Of a stretch of 64,000 nucleotides of DNA, positions 33,858 through 42,647 are shown piece after piece; the stretch's first letter is position 1, and the number at the start of each line of letters is the position of its first letter. This DNA is from Bacteriovorax stolpii (lineage in GTDB: Bacteria; Bdellovibrionota; Bacteriovoracia; Bacteriovoracales; Bacteriovoracaceae), in the NCBI GenBank assembly GCA_945860895.1, contig CAMASK010000003.1:43938-107937 (forward strand), in the 5' to 3' direction. The notes beneath the pieces are model-generated. The model was not told the origin of the DNA and ran no database searches. It saw nothing but the letters and a program-made list of their open reading frames with translations. The translations under genes were made by a program, and so were the position numbers.

Positions 33858-34964
33858 ATGACCAAACTTTTCGTCACTGATCTCCAAGGCAAAGAAGAAA
33901 TTGAGTCTATTTTTTTGGTGAAAATTTTTAACACAATGGAAGGCAAGGACGGCAGAAAGTATTTCAATATTATCCTTTCCGATGCCAGTGGAGATCTCGA
34001 ATCCCGCTTATGGCAATATTCGGAGGAGGTCGAAAAAAATATTACTAAAAATTCATTCGTGAAAGTGCGAGGAAAGCTTAATTTCTTCCAGGGACGAAAA
34101 CAATTCATTCTTTCCCAAATTGAAAAAGTAGCTTCAAATGAAGTGAATGAGGAAGATTTTGTTATGAGATCAACTCAAGACCCTGAAGCAATGTTTAAAG
34201 AACTTTTAGCAATTATCGATGAACTCTCAGATGTTTACATTCGTGATCTATTAAGAAGTATTGTGACCGATGGAGAAATTGCCCGTCGACTTAAAACCTG
34301 GCAGGCAGGAAAATCCATTCATCATGCTTATCGTTCTGGTTTGTTGGAACATATTCTTTCATGCACTTATCTTGCAACGAATCTTTCTCGCCACTACAAG
34401 GTTAATCATAATTATGTGGTCGCCGGTTGTGTACTTCATGACTTATGCAAAATTTATGAACTAACAGACGGATTGAATGTAGAGTATACCGAAGAAGGAA
34501 AGTTAGTTGGTCACTTAGTGAAGGGACTCGAGCTGGTTGATCGCTTTTCGTATAAAATTAAAAATTTTCCTCATTATACAAAGATGCACATCAAGCACAT
34601 TCTTCTCTCCCACCATGGTGAGTATGAATATGGCTCTCCCAAGATACCTCAAACTTCAGAGGCGTTTTTGGTTCATTTGATTGATTTGATGGATTCCAAA
34701 ATGAACTCTCTTGAGATGGTGAAAAAGACAGATTCTCAAACAGGTCACTGGTCGGGGTTTGTAAAACATCTGGATCGCATCGTTTATAAATCAGATCTTC
34801 CTTTTTATCCTGAATATATTTTGGAGGAGGAAATTATTGATGAGAGACGCGAGATCAGAGCTCAACCAATTCAACAGGCACAAGCTCATTCAACTAAAAA
34901 AAACAATGCACCTGATCCAAAAACTAGCATGGCGAAAATATTAAGCAGCCTTAAAATAGAGTAA
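33858..34964 (+). CDS. YhaM-like OB-fold plus HD-domain exoribonuclease
   Basis: 368 aa. An N-terminal OB-fold (about 5-92, with LVKIFNTMEGKDGRKYF and SFVKVRGKLNFFQGRKQF) is joined to an HD domain with H165 in LLEHILSC and H194-D195 in VLHDLCK, followed by HILLSHHGEYEYGSP. This is the architecture of YhaM/CBF1-type 3'-5' exonucleases that act on RNA and ssDNA. The C-terminal ~25 residues are low complexity. AAGGA precedes the ATG. The SDR gene follows after 6 nt. Confidence 0.85.
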   Translation: MTKLFVTDLQGKEEIESIFLVKIFNTMEGKDGRKYFNIILSDASGDLESRLWQYSEEVEKNITKNSFVKVRGKLNFFQGRKQFILSQIEKVASNEVNEEDFVMRSTQDPEAMFKELLAIIDELSDVYIRDLLRSIVTDGEIARRLKTWQAGKSIHHAYRSGLLEHILSCTYLATNLSRHYKVNHNYVVAGCVLHDLCKIYELTDGLNVEYTEEGKLVGHLVKGLELVDRFSYKIKNFPHYTKMHIKHILLSHHGEYEYGSPKIPQTSEAFLVHLIDLMDSKMNSLEMVKKTDSQTGHWSGFVKHLDRIVYKSDLPFYPEYILEEEIIDERREIRAQPIQQAQAHSTKKNNAPDPKTSMAKILSSLKIE

Positions 34965-34970
34965 TTCAAA

Positions 34971-35708
34971 ATGAGAATTTTTATCACTGGCGGAGCCACG
35001 GGAATCGGAAAATCTGTTGGCGAAATTTTTCTCAGTAAGGGTGCCAAAGTTGGCGTTTGCGGATTTCAATCTTCTTCAGAAATTGAAAATTTACCTAAAG
35101 GATTTACTTACTTTCAAGCCGATGTGACAGATGAAGTTGGATTAAAAAACGCCATTGACTCATTCGCAAACGCGCATGGTGGATTAGATATAGTTATTGC
35201 AAATGCAGGCCTCAATATGCCAAAGACTTTGATTCCCGACACCGAAAAGGGAAAAAAGCTGACTCATGTGAATGTTCTTGGGGTAATTCATACCTTTAGT
35301 GCAGCCTTACCTCATTTTCTTAATCAAAAGCACGGGCATTTCGTTGGAGTAAGTTCACTTTCAGGATTAAATGGATTACCAGGTATGAGTTACTATGGGG
35401 CCAGTAAAGCATTTGTTTCCACTTTTTGTGAAGGTCTAGCTGTAGATCTCTCTGCTCAGGGAATTAATGTAACGTGTGTGCATCCTGGATTTATTGCCAC
35501 AACCCTTACTAGCAAGAATACTCATCCCATGCCATTTTTGTTAGGACAGGATGAAGCAGCTAAAATAATTTATAATGCCATAATCAACCGAAAATCTTAT
35601 TTATATTTTCCAACTATACCTGCTCTATTTATGGGGCTATTAAGACGAATCCCTAGAAAAATCTATTATGCAGTAATGAAGAAAGATTTACTTAAATTAA
35701 GACAATAA
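34971..35708 (+). CDS. Short-chain dehydrogenase/reductase
   Basis: 245 aa Rossmann-fold enzyme. The nucleotide-binding GGATGIGKSVG is at residues 7-17, NAGLNMP marks the NAG motif, the catalytic S-Y-K set is seen in GVSSLSG and YYGASKAF, and PGFIATTL follows. The C-terminal basic helix (LLRRIPRKIYYAVMKK) may lie on the membrane. Substrate not predictable; the layout is like lipid- or 3-oxoacyl-reducing SDRs. Closely follows the YhaM-like gene (6 nt). Confidence 0.88.
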   Translation: MRIFITGGATGIGKSVGEIFLSKGAKVGVCGFQSSSEIENLPKGFTYFQADVTDEVGLKNAIDSFANAHGGLDIVIANAGLNMPKTLIPDTEKGKKLTHVNVLGVIHTFSAALPHFLNQKHGHFVGVSSLSGLNGLPGMSYYGASKAFVSTFCEGLAVDLSAQGINVTCVHPGFIATTLTSKNTHPMPFLLGQDEAAKIIYNAIINRKSYLYFPTIPALFMGLLRRIPRKIYYAVMKKDLLKLRQ

Positions 35709-35738
35709 TTTTTAAAGAGGCTTCCTTGAAAGTCACTC

Positions 35739-36612
35739 TTATTTTGCACGAATGATGTGCAGAATCGTCCCTGGTTCATCTTCACTGAGATAAAAACTTC
35801 CGTCTTCTAAAAAAAAATGCACTGGTCTGGCTAAAGTCTTCTGATCTTCCTTAAATCCCGTAATTAAAGGCTCATAACTCACAATTTTATTATTTTTAAT
35901 ACATGCCTTTGTGACCGGGTACCCAGACTTTATCGAACGATTCCATGAGCCATGTCCAGCAACTAAAAAGCAGTCATGAAATTCCTTGGGATATTTATCT
36001 TTAGGAAAAAAAGCAATTCCTATGGGAGATGAATGTGCCGGGATTTCAAAAATTGGATCTGTAATTTTTAAACTCTTAGGCATCTTGGAAAAAAATTAGG
36101 ATACTTAATTCCTCTAGCATGTACATAAGGAAAACCAAAATGAGGTTTTCCTCCTGCTATAACATTGATTTCATCAGGAGGAATATTCTCTCCCATTTGA
36201 TCACGTCCCATTTCAGTGAAATAAAGTTTTTTCGTTGCATGATTCCATGTGTAACCCACAGTGTTTCTGATTCCTGTGGCAATCGTTTCAAAATTTTTTC
36301 CATCAAAATCCATCCGACAAGGAGCACCTATGGGGACGTAAAGTTTACCATCCGGTCCTTTCGCAATGGTTTTCCACCCATGCCATTTTTTATCGGGGAA
36401 TACTTTAATCGTTTCGAGAGTGGGCTTGGTGTTGAGATTTACAACTTTTGAGATCCTCTGAATTTCAGCAATGTATAATTAATTTGCATTCCACAAAACA
36501 CCTTGAGGCATATTTAGTTCAGAGAAAAGTGTAACTACTTTACCTTTGGTGATCGAATAAACTAGACCTTGATCCATTGTTCCCACATACAGCACTCCAT
36601 TTGGAGAAATAG
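35739..36612 (-). pseudogene. Decayed PQQ-dependent sugar (sorbosone-type) dehydrogenase
   Basis: Read on the - strand, family motifs appear in order: LRQMTISPNGVLYVG, PQGVLWNAN, a TAA stop at 36481-36479, LYIAEIQRI, GPDGKLYVPIGAPC, RNTVGYTWN, GRDQMGENIPPDEIN, HFGFPY, a frameshift near 36080-36070, then AHSSPIGIAFFP, AGHGSWNRS, and LSEDEPGTI. Between the GAPC and MDFDG segments about a dozen residues of the family are missing. The 5' part (signal peptide and first propeller blade) is gone; the remnant starts at the tatD stop codon. At least four independent lesions make this a dead gene rather than a sequencing artefact. Confidence 0.85.
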
Positions 36613-36621
36613 TCATTTGCC

Positions 36622-37392
36622 TCAGGCCAATTTAGGAAAACATTTTATCGAATTGTTGAAAACTTGCTTTTTTAGTTCTTCCAGATCAACATTTTTTAAT
36701 TCTGCGATTTTTGCTGCGACAAAGGGCAAATAGAAAGGTGCATTTTCTTTTCCTCGATGAGGGACCGGGGTTAGAAAAGGAGAATCAGTTTCAAATAAGA
36801 TTCTTTCAACTGGCGTAATTTTAACCACCTTTTGAACATTTTCGGCTTTTTTAAAAGTAATGATTCCATTGAAGCCGATGTAAAATCCTTCCGATAGGAC
36901 AAAATCTGCGAGCTCAATACTTGAAGTAAAACTATGAACAACACCCTTATATTTTAATTTCGACGAAAAATTTTTAAGTATTGCCTTCGTATCTTCATCT
37001 GCATCTCTCGTGTGAATAACTACGGGAAGATTTTGATCACAAGCTATCTGAAGTTGGGTTTCAAATGCACTTCTTTGAACTTCTGGAGGAGAATTATTGT
37101 AATGATAATCCAGACCTATTTCTCCCACTGCGATCATTTTAGGCATTTTAGACCTTTCTATGATTTTATTAAATTCAGTTTCAGTGGCTTCTTTAGCATC
37201 ATGTGGGTGAATACCCTGAGTGAAATAAATCTCAGGGTAGGTATTAGAGAGCAACATAACCGCATCAATATTTAGAGGATCTACGCCAATCGTAACAACC
37301 TTGGTGATCCCTGCTTCTTGAATTTTTCTCCGGATTTCTTCCAGTGGTTCAGCTTTCAGATAATCCAGATGGCAATGAGTTTCTATATACAT
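36622..37392 (-). CDS. tatD: TatD-family metal-dependent DNase
   Basis: 256 aa TIM-barrel hydrolase. Metal ligands are in ETHCHLDYL (residues 4-12), VGEIGLDYHY with its Glu, THTRDADEDT-like VVIHTRDAD, SFTSS and FETDSPFL. TatD enzymes act on DNA ends and 3'-5' degradation. It is the last intact gene of the six-gene - strand operon, 2 nt after the VKOR-DsbA gene. The PQQ-dehydrogenase remnant begins where it stops. Confidence 0.94.
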   Translation of the reverse strand: MYIETHCHLDYLKAEPLEEIRRKIQEAGITKVVTIGVDPLNIDAVMLLSNTYPEIYFTQGIHPHDAKEATETEFNKIIERSKMPKMIAVGEIGLDYHYNNSPPEVQRSAFETQLQIACDQNLPVVIHTRDADEDTKAILKNFSSKLKYKGVVHSFTSSIELADFVLSEGFYIGFNGIITFKKAENVQKVVKITPVERILFETDSPFLTPVPHRGKENAPFYLPFVAAKIAELKNVDLEELKKQVFNNSIKCFPKLA

Positions 37393-37394
37393 TA

Positions 37395-38546
37395 TTATTT
37401 AGCACCACTTAAAATGTCTTCAAAGATAGCAAAGTACTGACCACTGGGAATACTTCCCTCGATCTTTTTCCCATTAACAATAATTGTGGGAGTCGATTTT
37501 AAACTAAACTGTGTGGCTGCATTAATTGCCGTGATGACTTTGTTTTTAACCTCTTCATTAGTTAAGCAGCTTTCCATATTATGTTTTTTAGCTAAATCAT
37601 TAATCACATTAGATTTAAACTTTTCCTGGTTGGCAAAAATCTCGTCGTGCATTTCCGGAAATTTGTTCTCATTACAAGCCGCCAGGTAAGCAGCGCTGCA
37701 AGCATATTCATGGAATCTGCTTTTTACATTACTGTTACATTTTGCATCCAGGGGATAGAAAAAATATTGGATATTAATTTGAGTTGGATACTTTCTGATC
37801 AGTTCCGGCATTTGCTCAGCGACAATTTTACAAAATGGACACTCAAAGTCAGAGAATACGCTGATTCTTAAGGGAGCATCCTTAAAAGCTGCTGTAGCCA
37901 TATGTATTTTATAAGGTGATTCCTGAGTAGGATCGCCAATCAATGGAAGCTTTCTATATTGTTCTACAATGCTGGTATTGAGCTTTGCTCTAAAAGTTTC
38001 TTTATCTGCTGTATGCTGATGCATTAAAAAAGCACCAATGGCAAAAAGTCCAACCCATACCCCTGTCACCTTTAGATCAGGAACCCATGTATTAATCCCA
38101 TATTTCCAGAGAAGAAAGCAGGCAAGTCCAGAAAGAACATAATAAACACTGCAAAAAGGACAAAGGCTTCCCAACACAAATAAAGAGAAGAAAAAAAGAA
38201 TTATGCAACCAATAAAATTATATTTTGAAAGTGCACTGGCCGTTTTCTCTAGAGCTTCAGATGGCATCAAGCTGCTGAAAAGAAAATAAAGTCCAATGAT
38301 TATTCCAAAAAATGAAGTGGGAACACCCATCAATTGAGCCGCTTTGGAATAAGTGGCAGTATCGCAATTAAAAAAATTACTTAAATTACATAAACTACCA
38401 GCTCCACCTAGTTGGGTCGGATAAAGTGTATCGTAAAAATGAGTCGTGAGATAAATGCTCACACCTATCATGGCAACAGCATTTATAATAAAGAGAAAAT
38501 TCAATCCGGTCATACCGTTCAAGGTCAACCCTTTTTTTTGTTCCAT
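37395..38546 (-). CDS. VKOR-DsbA fusion, disulfide-forming membrane enzyme
   Basis: 383 aa from the ATG at 38546, 5 nt after the pgeF stop; a TTG 30 nt upstream is less likely. An N-terminal vitamin K epoxide reductase domain with about five membrane helices carries the loop cysteines C53 and C61 and the active-site C129PFC132. A periplasmic DsbA-like thioredoxin domain follows, with C236PFC239 (FSDFECPFCK) and the cis-Pro loop LKSTPTIIVNG. VKOR passes electrons to quinone and reoxidises the attached DsbA, so one protein does the job of DsbA plus DsbB. Confidence 0.93.
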   Translation of the reverse strand: MEQKKGLTLNGMTGLNFLFIINAVAMIGVSIYLTTHFYDTLYPTQLGGAGSLCNLSNFFNCDTATYSKAAQLMGVPTSFFGIIIGLYFLFSSLMPSEALEKTASALSKYNFIGCIILFFFSLFVLGSLCPFCSVYYVLSGLACFLLWKYGINTWVPDLKVTGVWVGLFAIGAFLMHQHTADKETFRAKLNTSIVEQYRKLPLIGDPTQESPYKIHMATAAFKDAPLRISVFSDFECPFCKIVAEQMPELIRKYPTQINIQYFFYPLDAKCNSNVKSRFHEYACSAAYLAACNENKFPEMHDEIFANQEKFKSNVINDLAKKHNMESCLTNEEVKNKVITAINAATQFSLKSTPTIIVNGKKIEGSIPSGQYFAIFEDILSGAK

Positions 38547-38551
38547 GGGGA

Positions 38552-39133
38552 CTATCCTTTGAGATAAAGATTCCAATTGCGGTCTTTAGTTTTATTTCTT
38601 CGATAACTATGAAAATCATTATGGCAACAAGTGCAGATGGGTGCAATACCCACTAAAAGATTTGGGAAATCAAGGCGAAGTAATCTTTTGGCCTCTAGTT
38701 GTAAATCAAAGTAAAGTTTTCCTGCTGTTTCAGAGAAGTATGGAGAGTCTTTAAAATTATCTTTGAAATCATGACTGACTTCAAAGCAGCAAGAGTGGAT
38801 GCTTGGACCGATAAAGACTCGTTGAGGAACGATTAAATTAATTTCAGGGCGTCTTAGAATGCCATCTGCCAGACCCCTCCAACCCGCATGAAGAAAAACC
38901 ACTCCCTGTTCACCTTCAATGATTATAGGCATGCAGTCTGCGGTCTTAATCGCCAAAGGAATAATAAATTCATCCCACGAAGATATAATTCCATCAGCAT
39001 CAGCAGGAAGTGTATCAATTGTCACAATCTCTATGCCATGAACCTGGGTGACATGGTGAAAACTAATATCAGGTTTAGTGGTCCATGTTTCAAATCGGCC
39101 ATGATTTAAGTTCTCGCTAAAAGCTCTTGTCAT
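38552..39133 (-). CDS. pgeF: PgeF/YfiH-family laccase-domain protein
   Basis: 193 aa, shorter than the usual ~240 because the N-terminal segment before the HVTQVHG motif is reduced. Metal/active-site residues are present: H32 in TQVHG, C67 in KTADCMP, H82 in LHAGWRG, and FIGPSIHSCCFEV. The C-terminal HSYRRNKTKDRNW is typical. Family members were called polyphenol oxidases, purine nucleoside phosphorylases, or editing enzymes for muropeptides. It overlaps rluD by 17 nt, a common rluD-pgeF pairing. Confidence 0.9.
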   Translation of the reverse strand: MTRAFSENLNHGRFETWTTKPDISFHHVTQVHGIEIVTIDTLPADADGIISSWDEFIIPLAIKTADCMPIIIEGEQGVVFLHAGWRGLADGILRRPEINLIVPQRVFIGPSIHSCCFEVSHDFKDNFKDSPYFSETAGKLYFDLQLEAKRLLRLDFPNLLVGIAPICTCCHNDFHSYRRNKTKDRNWNLYLKG

Positions 39134-40118
39134 GGGTTAATTCTAACTCACGGATCACCGATTGAAAAATCTCAGGAGCTGGTGCGGTGAAGTGAATTTT
39201 AACTTTTGTAATAGGATGGATAAATCCCAATTCGCGGGCATGCAGAAGTTGATAGGCATAGCCTTCCACTAATTGCTTAATTTTTTCTGACTGTTTTTTG
39301 AGACTACTTGACCCTGAGCCATATAAGGGATCGCACATCACTGGACAGTTCAAAAGTTGTGCCATATGTACTCTGATTTGATGAGTTCGTCCTGTCTCAA
39401 GCTGTAGTTCTATATGCGTACAATTTTCGTATTTCTTAATAACTTTAAAATGAGTAACCGCTTTTTTTCCATTTTTTACATTCGCTGCCATTTTTAACCT
39501 ATTGGTTGGGTGCCTTCCAATAGTTGAAGCAAGATTACCTTCATTTGAATTTGGGATTCCAATAATAATGGCTTCATATTTTCTATCAATATCGTGGGTA
39601 GAAAATAATTGTACTAAACCTTCATGCGTCGCCTGATCTTTTGCCACTACCATGACTCCAGATGTTCCCATGTCCAGACGATGAACAATACCTGGTCTTT
39701 TTTCAGAGCCAATGCCTTTTAGGTCAGGACAATGATGGAGGATGGCATTCACTAGTGTTCCTGTGTAATGCCCCGGAGCTGGATGGACGACCAGTCCAAC
39801 TGGTTTATTGATGATAATTAAATGAGGGTCTTCATAAAGAATTTCTAGGGAAATATTCTCGGCGACTAAGTCTGAAGGCAACGGCGGAGGAACTTCCACT
39901 TCAATGATTGTTCCAGCCACAGGCATTTTATTTAAACTTAATGAGGCTGTTTCGCTGGATATTTCCTCATCTTCGAAAAGTCGTTTTAATGTTGATCTTG
40001 AAAATTGGGGTAGCTTTGCTACGAGAAAGACATCGAGTCTTTTAAATTCATTACGATCTTCTGTTGTGACTGTAATTTGATAGTTCTCATTTTCAGTCTC
40101 TGGAGTGGCTTCAGACAT
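39117..40118 (-). CDS. rluD: RluD-family 23S rRNA pseudouridine synthase
   Basis: 333 aa. An N-terminal S4 RNA-binding domain (about 28-85, RLDVFLVAKLPQFSRSTLKR) precedes the catalytic domain with HRLDMGTSGVMVVAK, where the Asp is the nucleophile. ETGRTHQIRVHMA is the conserved C-terminal motif. Pseudouridylation of helix 69 of 23S rRNA is the established role of RluD; RluC-type targets are the alternative. Starts on a 1-nt overlap with the J-HTH gene. Confidence 0.9.
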   Translation of the reverse strand: MSEATPETENENYQITVTTEDRNEFKRLDVFLVAKLPQFSRSTLKRLFEDEEISSETASLSLNKMPVAGTIIEVEVPPPLPSDLVAENISLEILYEDPHLIIINKPVGLVVHPAPGHYTGTLVNAILHHCPDLKGIGSEKRPGIVHRLDMGTSGVMVVAKDQATHEGLVQLFSTHDIDRKYEAIIIGIPNSNEGNLASTIGRHPTNRLKMAANVKNGKKAVTHFKVIKKYENCTHIELQLETGRTHQIRVHMAQLLNCPVMCDPLYGSGSSSLKKQSEKIKQLVEGYAYQLLHARELGFIHPITKVKIHFTAPAPEIFQSVIRELELTHDKSF

Positions 40119-40813
40119 TATTTCTGATTTTTAAGCTTCTTGAAATTCAAGAGAAAGCTTGCTGCTACTGCATCCGGATTGAGTTTTAGTACCTTAGCGT
40201 ATTGATAAACATATCCGCGGACATAGACATCGGCAGGAAGTTTTGCCAGTTCTTCATTTTCCAATGCTGTGATGTGAGTTTTAGAAATTCTAGTCATCTC
40301 TGCCATACGCTCAATTGAAACATTTTTATATTCACGAATCTTTTTAAGGAAGCTACCAGTGAAATCAGAACAGTCTGCAATTTTTTTATCAAACTCAGAA
40401 TTCTCTTCATATTCAAGACCAAATTTTTTCTGAGCTGTAATTTTTGAAACTTTTGCTTCAATCAAGTTTGATCCAAAATCTTCGTATTGAACTGAATCTT
40501 TGGGTCTATTTTCAAATGCACTTGCTCCATGATTTACGTCAGTAGCAGCGGAATTAGCAGCAATGCCTGATTGATTATAGCCTCTGAGCCGATCGTATTC
40601 ACGGCGTTTTTCTGGAAATCCAATAATAGAATAGGCTTCCTCAATCAGTCCGAGAACAGCATCACATTCATCTTTAGTCATTAAGGAATAGAGTGCAACA
40701 CTATCACTGGAGTAAGCATTGCGAGCGCGTGTATAGGCATTTTCTATTTCTTGTGGAGAAGCATTACTTGGAATTTCTAAAACATCGTAATAGTTTTTCT
40801 TTTCAGCATCCAT
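40118..40813 (-). CDS. Degenerate J-domain fused to a RodZ-type helix-turn-helix
   Basis: 231 aa. Residues 7-77 follow the DnaJ J-domain pattern (YYDVLEIPSNASPQEIENAY ... EEAYSIIGFPEKRREYDRL). The HPD motif that stimulates Hsp70 is missing; the loop reads NAYSSDS. A ~75-residue linker follows, then a RodZ-like Cro/C1-type HTH (about 151-222, GSFLKKIREYKNVSIERMA ... ALENEELAKLPADVYVRGYV). No membrane helix follows the HTH, unlike RodZ. It sits 13 nt behind a MinD/FlhG-like ATPase. An adaptor role, with DNA or protein binding, is inferred. Confidence 0.75.
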   Translation of the reverse strand: MDAEKKNYYDVLEIPSNASPQEIENAYTRARNAYSSDSVALYSLMTKDECDAVLGLIEEAYSIIGFPEKRREYDRLRGYNQSGIAANSAATDVNHGASAFENRPKDSVQYEDFGSNLIEAKVSKITAQKKFGLEYEENSEFDKKIADCSDFTGSFLKKIREYKNVSIERMAEMTRISKTHITALENEELAKLPADVYVRGYVYQYAKVLKLNPDAVAASFLLNFKKLKNQK

Positions 40814-40826
40814 GCCTGATAGTCCT

Positions 40827-41759
40827 CTAGTATTCGATTAAACGATGAACAATTCTGTCAAAATTATTCACTAACTTAGAATTCGGGTATTCAATAAGAA
40901 GTGGCTTTCTTTTTCTCACACTCTGCCAAACTGACTGGTCATAGTCTAAATAACCAGGGAAGGTCATTTCAATTCCAAAATATCTGCGACAAATGCTTTG
41001 GATAGAGTAACCAATATCAATATCTGCTTGTGAGCGAACCTGATTAATGATGAGGTTTGGTCTAAAATGCGCCATCTCAGCTTTAATTCTTAATCCAACT
41101 TCTGGATTCATTTCAGTAATTTTTTTTACTAAATCAGCAGGGGATGAACCACCACCGCTCGTGACTTTTGCATTCAACGATTCAGTAATCATGTCTTCAA
41201 GGTCAGCCACGCCTTCAACCATCTTTAAGCGGCGATAGAAAACTGATTTAATAAAGCGATAAGTATTCTCGATAGAAGTTGGTTCTGGCAAAACGACAAG
41301 AATGCCTTTGTCAGCTGTGATAAAAAAATCAATGGTGTTAAATGCTGTACCTGCACCTAGATCAAATAAAATATAATCAGCATCAAGATCACCAAGTTTA
41401 CTGATGATTTGGTTTTTATGCATGTGTTTAAGATTGGCCATGCCTAGTTCATCTTGAGCACCTGAAATAATTTTTAAGTTATTAATTGGTGTTGGTACCA
41501 GAAGGTCTTCAAAATTTGAAATTTTCTTTGAGACATAATCTGAAAGTGTAACTTGAGGAATCGGTAGTCCTAAACAAGTGTGAAGATTTGCTCCACCCAA
41601 ATCAAGATCAACGGCTACTACTTTGTTTCCCATTAAGGCCAAGCAAATAGCAACGTTCGCAGAGACTAAGCTTTTGCCTACTCCGCCTTTGCCGCCACCT
41701 ACGGCCCAAATTTTTTTTGAATGGGGAAGCAAAGCTTCCGTATTCATTTGATTAGTCAT
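40827..41759 (-). CDS. MinD/FlhG-type P-loop ATPase
   Basis: 310 aa. The deviant Walker A GGKGGVGKS is at residues 22-30, followed by VDLDLGGANLHTCLG and YILFDLGAG. Members of this group (MinD, FlhG/FleN, ParA-like) act as dimeric ATPases that position cell-pole structures, flagella or chromosomes. No amphipathic MinD-type C-terminal helix is obvious. minC or minE and flhF are not adjacent, so FlhG-like is a guess only. First gene of the - operon; promoter presumably in the 41760-41969 gap with the divergent gene. Confidence 0.82.
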   Translation of the reverse strand: MTNQMNTEALLPHSKKIWAVGGGKGGVGKSLVSANVAICLALMGNKVVAVDLDLGGANLHTCLGLPIPQVTLSDYVSKKISNFEDLLVPTPINNLKIISGAQDELGMANLKHMHKNQIISKLGDLDADYILFDLGAGTAFNTIDFFITADKGILVVLPEPTSIENTYRFIKSVFYRRLKMVEGVADLEDMITESLNAKVTSGGGSSPADLVKKITEMNPEVGLRIKAEMAHFRPNLIINQVRSQADIDIGYSIQSICRRYFGIEMTFPGYLDYDQSVWQSVRKRKPLLIEYPNSKLVNNFDRIVHRLIEY

Positions 41760-41969
41760 TATTTTTCAACCTGTTAAGAAAATTATATGAACCTCTTAAA
41801 GGGTTTGGGAAGGTTAATATGTGAATGATTTTCGCCAGATACAGATTTTCACACTAAACCTTTACCACATGGTAGACGCTTGAAGTTCAATCTATTACAT
41901 TGGTTGCACTTACTACGGCATAAAACTCGAGGAATTTTATTTACTCCTCAACGAACTTAAGGAGAAGAC

Positions 41970-42647
41970 ATGTCCGTATCTCAATCTCAAAACTATGATT
42001 CGTCTCTAGATAAGGTTCTGCATAAACGATCTGATCTACATCTTCTTAGAAAACTTTGGCACATCAGCACAGGCTCTTTGGGTTTATTTTTATTCTCTCG
42101 TTCTAATAACGAACAACAATTTTGGGGATTTCTGGTTCTAGGGATTGCCCTCGCTGGTTTTGTTGTGGATATTGCTCGCGCTCGTTACCCTATGGTTAAT
42201 TATCTGGTCATAAAATTTATGGGTCCATTGATGCGTCGCTCTGAACGAGAAGGCCTTAGTGGTTTTCCTTTTTATGCTTTAGGTGTTTCGCTTTCTTTAT
42301 TTTTTTACAGCCGTCACATTGCCATCTTATCCGTGATGTTTTTAGTTTTCTCAGATCCTATTTCATCATTTTTTGGTGTCCTTTACGGTAAGGATAAAAT
42401 TCTTCCTAATAAATCTCTTCAAGGTGCAGTGGCTGGTTTTTTTACCTGCTATCTAATTACACTTTTTTACACCATGAATCACGCGACTCTCGGAAATCAT
42501 ATTTTGATTTTCGCCGTAATAGCGGGATTGGCTGGTGCCCTCTCTGAGCTTATTTCAGCCTTCAACATCGATGATAATCTCACTATCCCGGTCATCTCAG
42601 GCCTGGGCATGACAGTTCTGAACCATTTTGTTAAAGTTTTTCCATGA
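41970..42647 (+). CDS. SEC59/DGK1-like CTP-dependent lipid kinase (membrane protein)
   Basis: 225 aa with six to seven membrane segments. The family core is seen: ELRRKLWH-like LLRKLWHISTGSL, then LSGFPFYALGV, SDPISSFFGVLYGKDK, and KSLQGAVAGFFTCY. Eukaryotic and bacterial relatives phosphorylate dolichol, diacylglycerol or phytol with CTP, and are related to phosphatidate cytidylyltransferases. AAGGAGAAGAC precedes the ATG. Divergent from the MinD-like operon; overlaps the next gene by 4 nt. Confidence 0.72.
   Translation: MSVSQSQNYDSSLDKVLHKRSDLHLLRKLWHISTGSLGLFLFSRSNNEQQFWGFLVLGIALAGFVVDIARARYPMVNYLVIKFMGPLMRRSEREGLSGFPFYALGVSLSLFFYSRHIAILSVMFLVFSDPISSFFGVLYGKDKILPNKSLQGAVAGFFTCYLITLFYTMNHATLGNHILIFAVIAGLAGALSELISAFNIDDNLTIPVISGLGMTVLNHFVKVFP

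Noticed and set aside
41760..41969. Divergent gap between the MinD-like operon and the lipid-kinase-like gene
   Set aside because: Contains only a weak 5-bp GAGGA/TCCTC stem and no clear -10/-35 pair, so no promoter was annotated.
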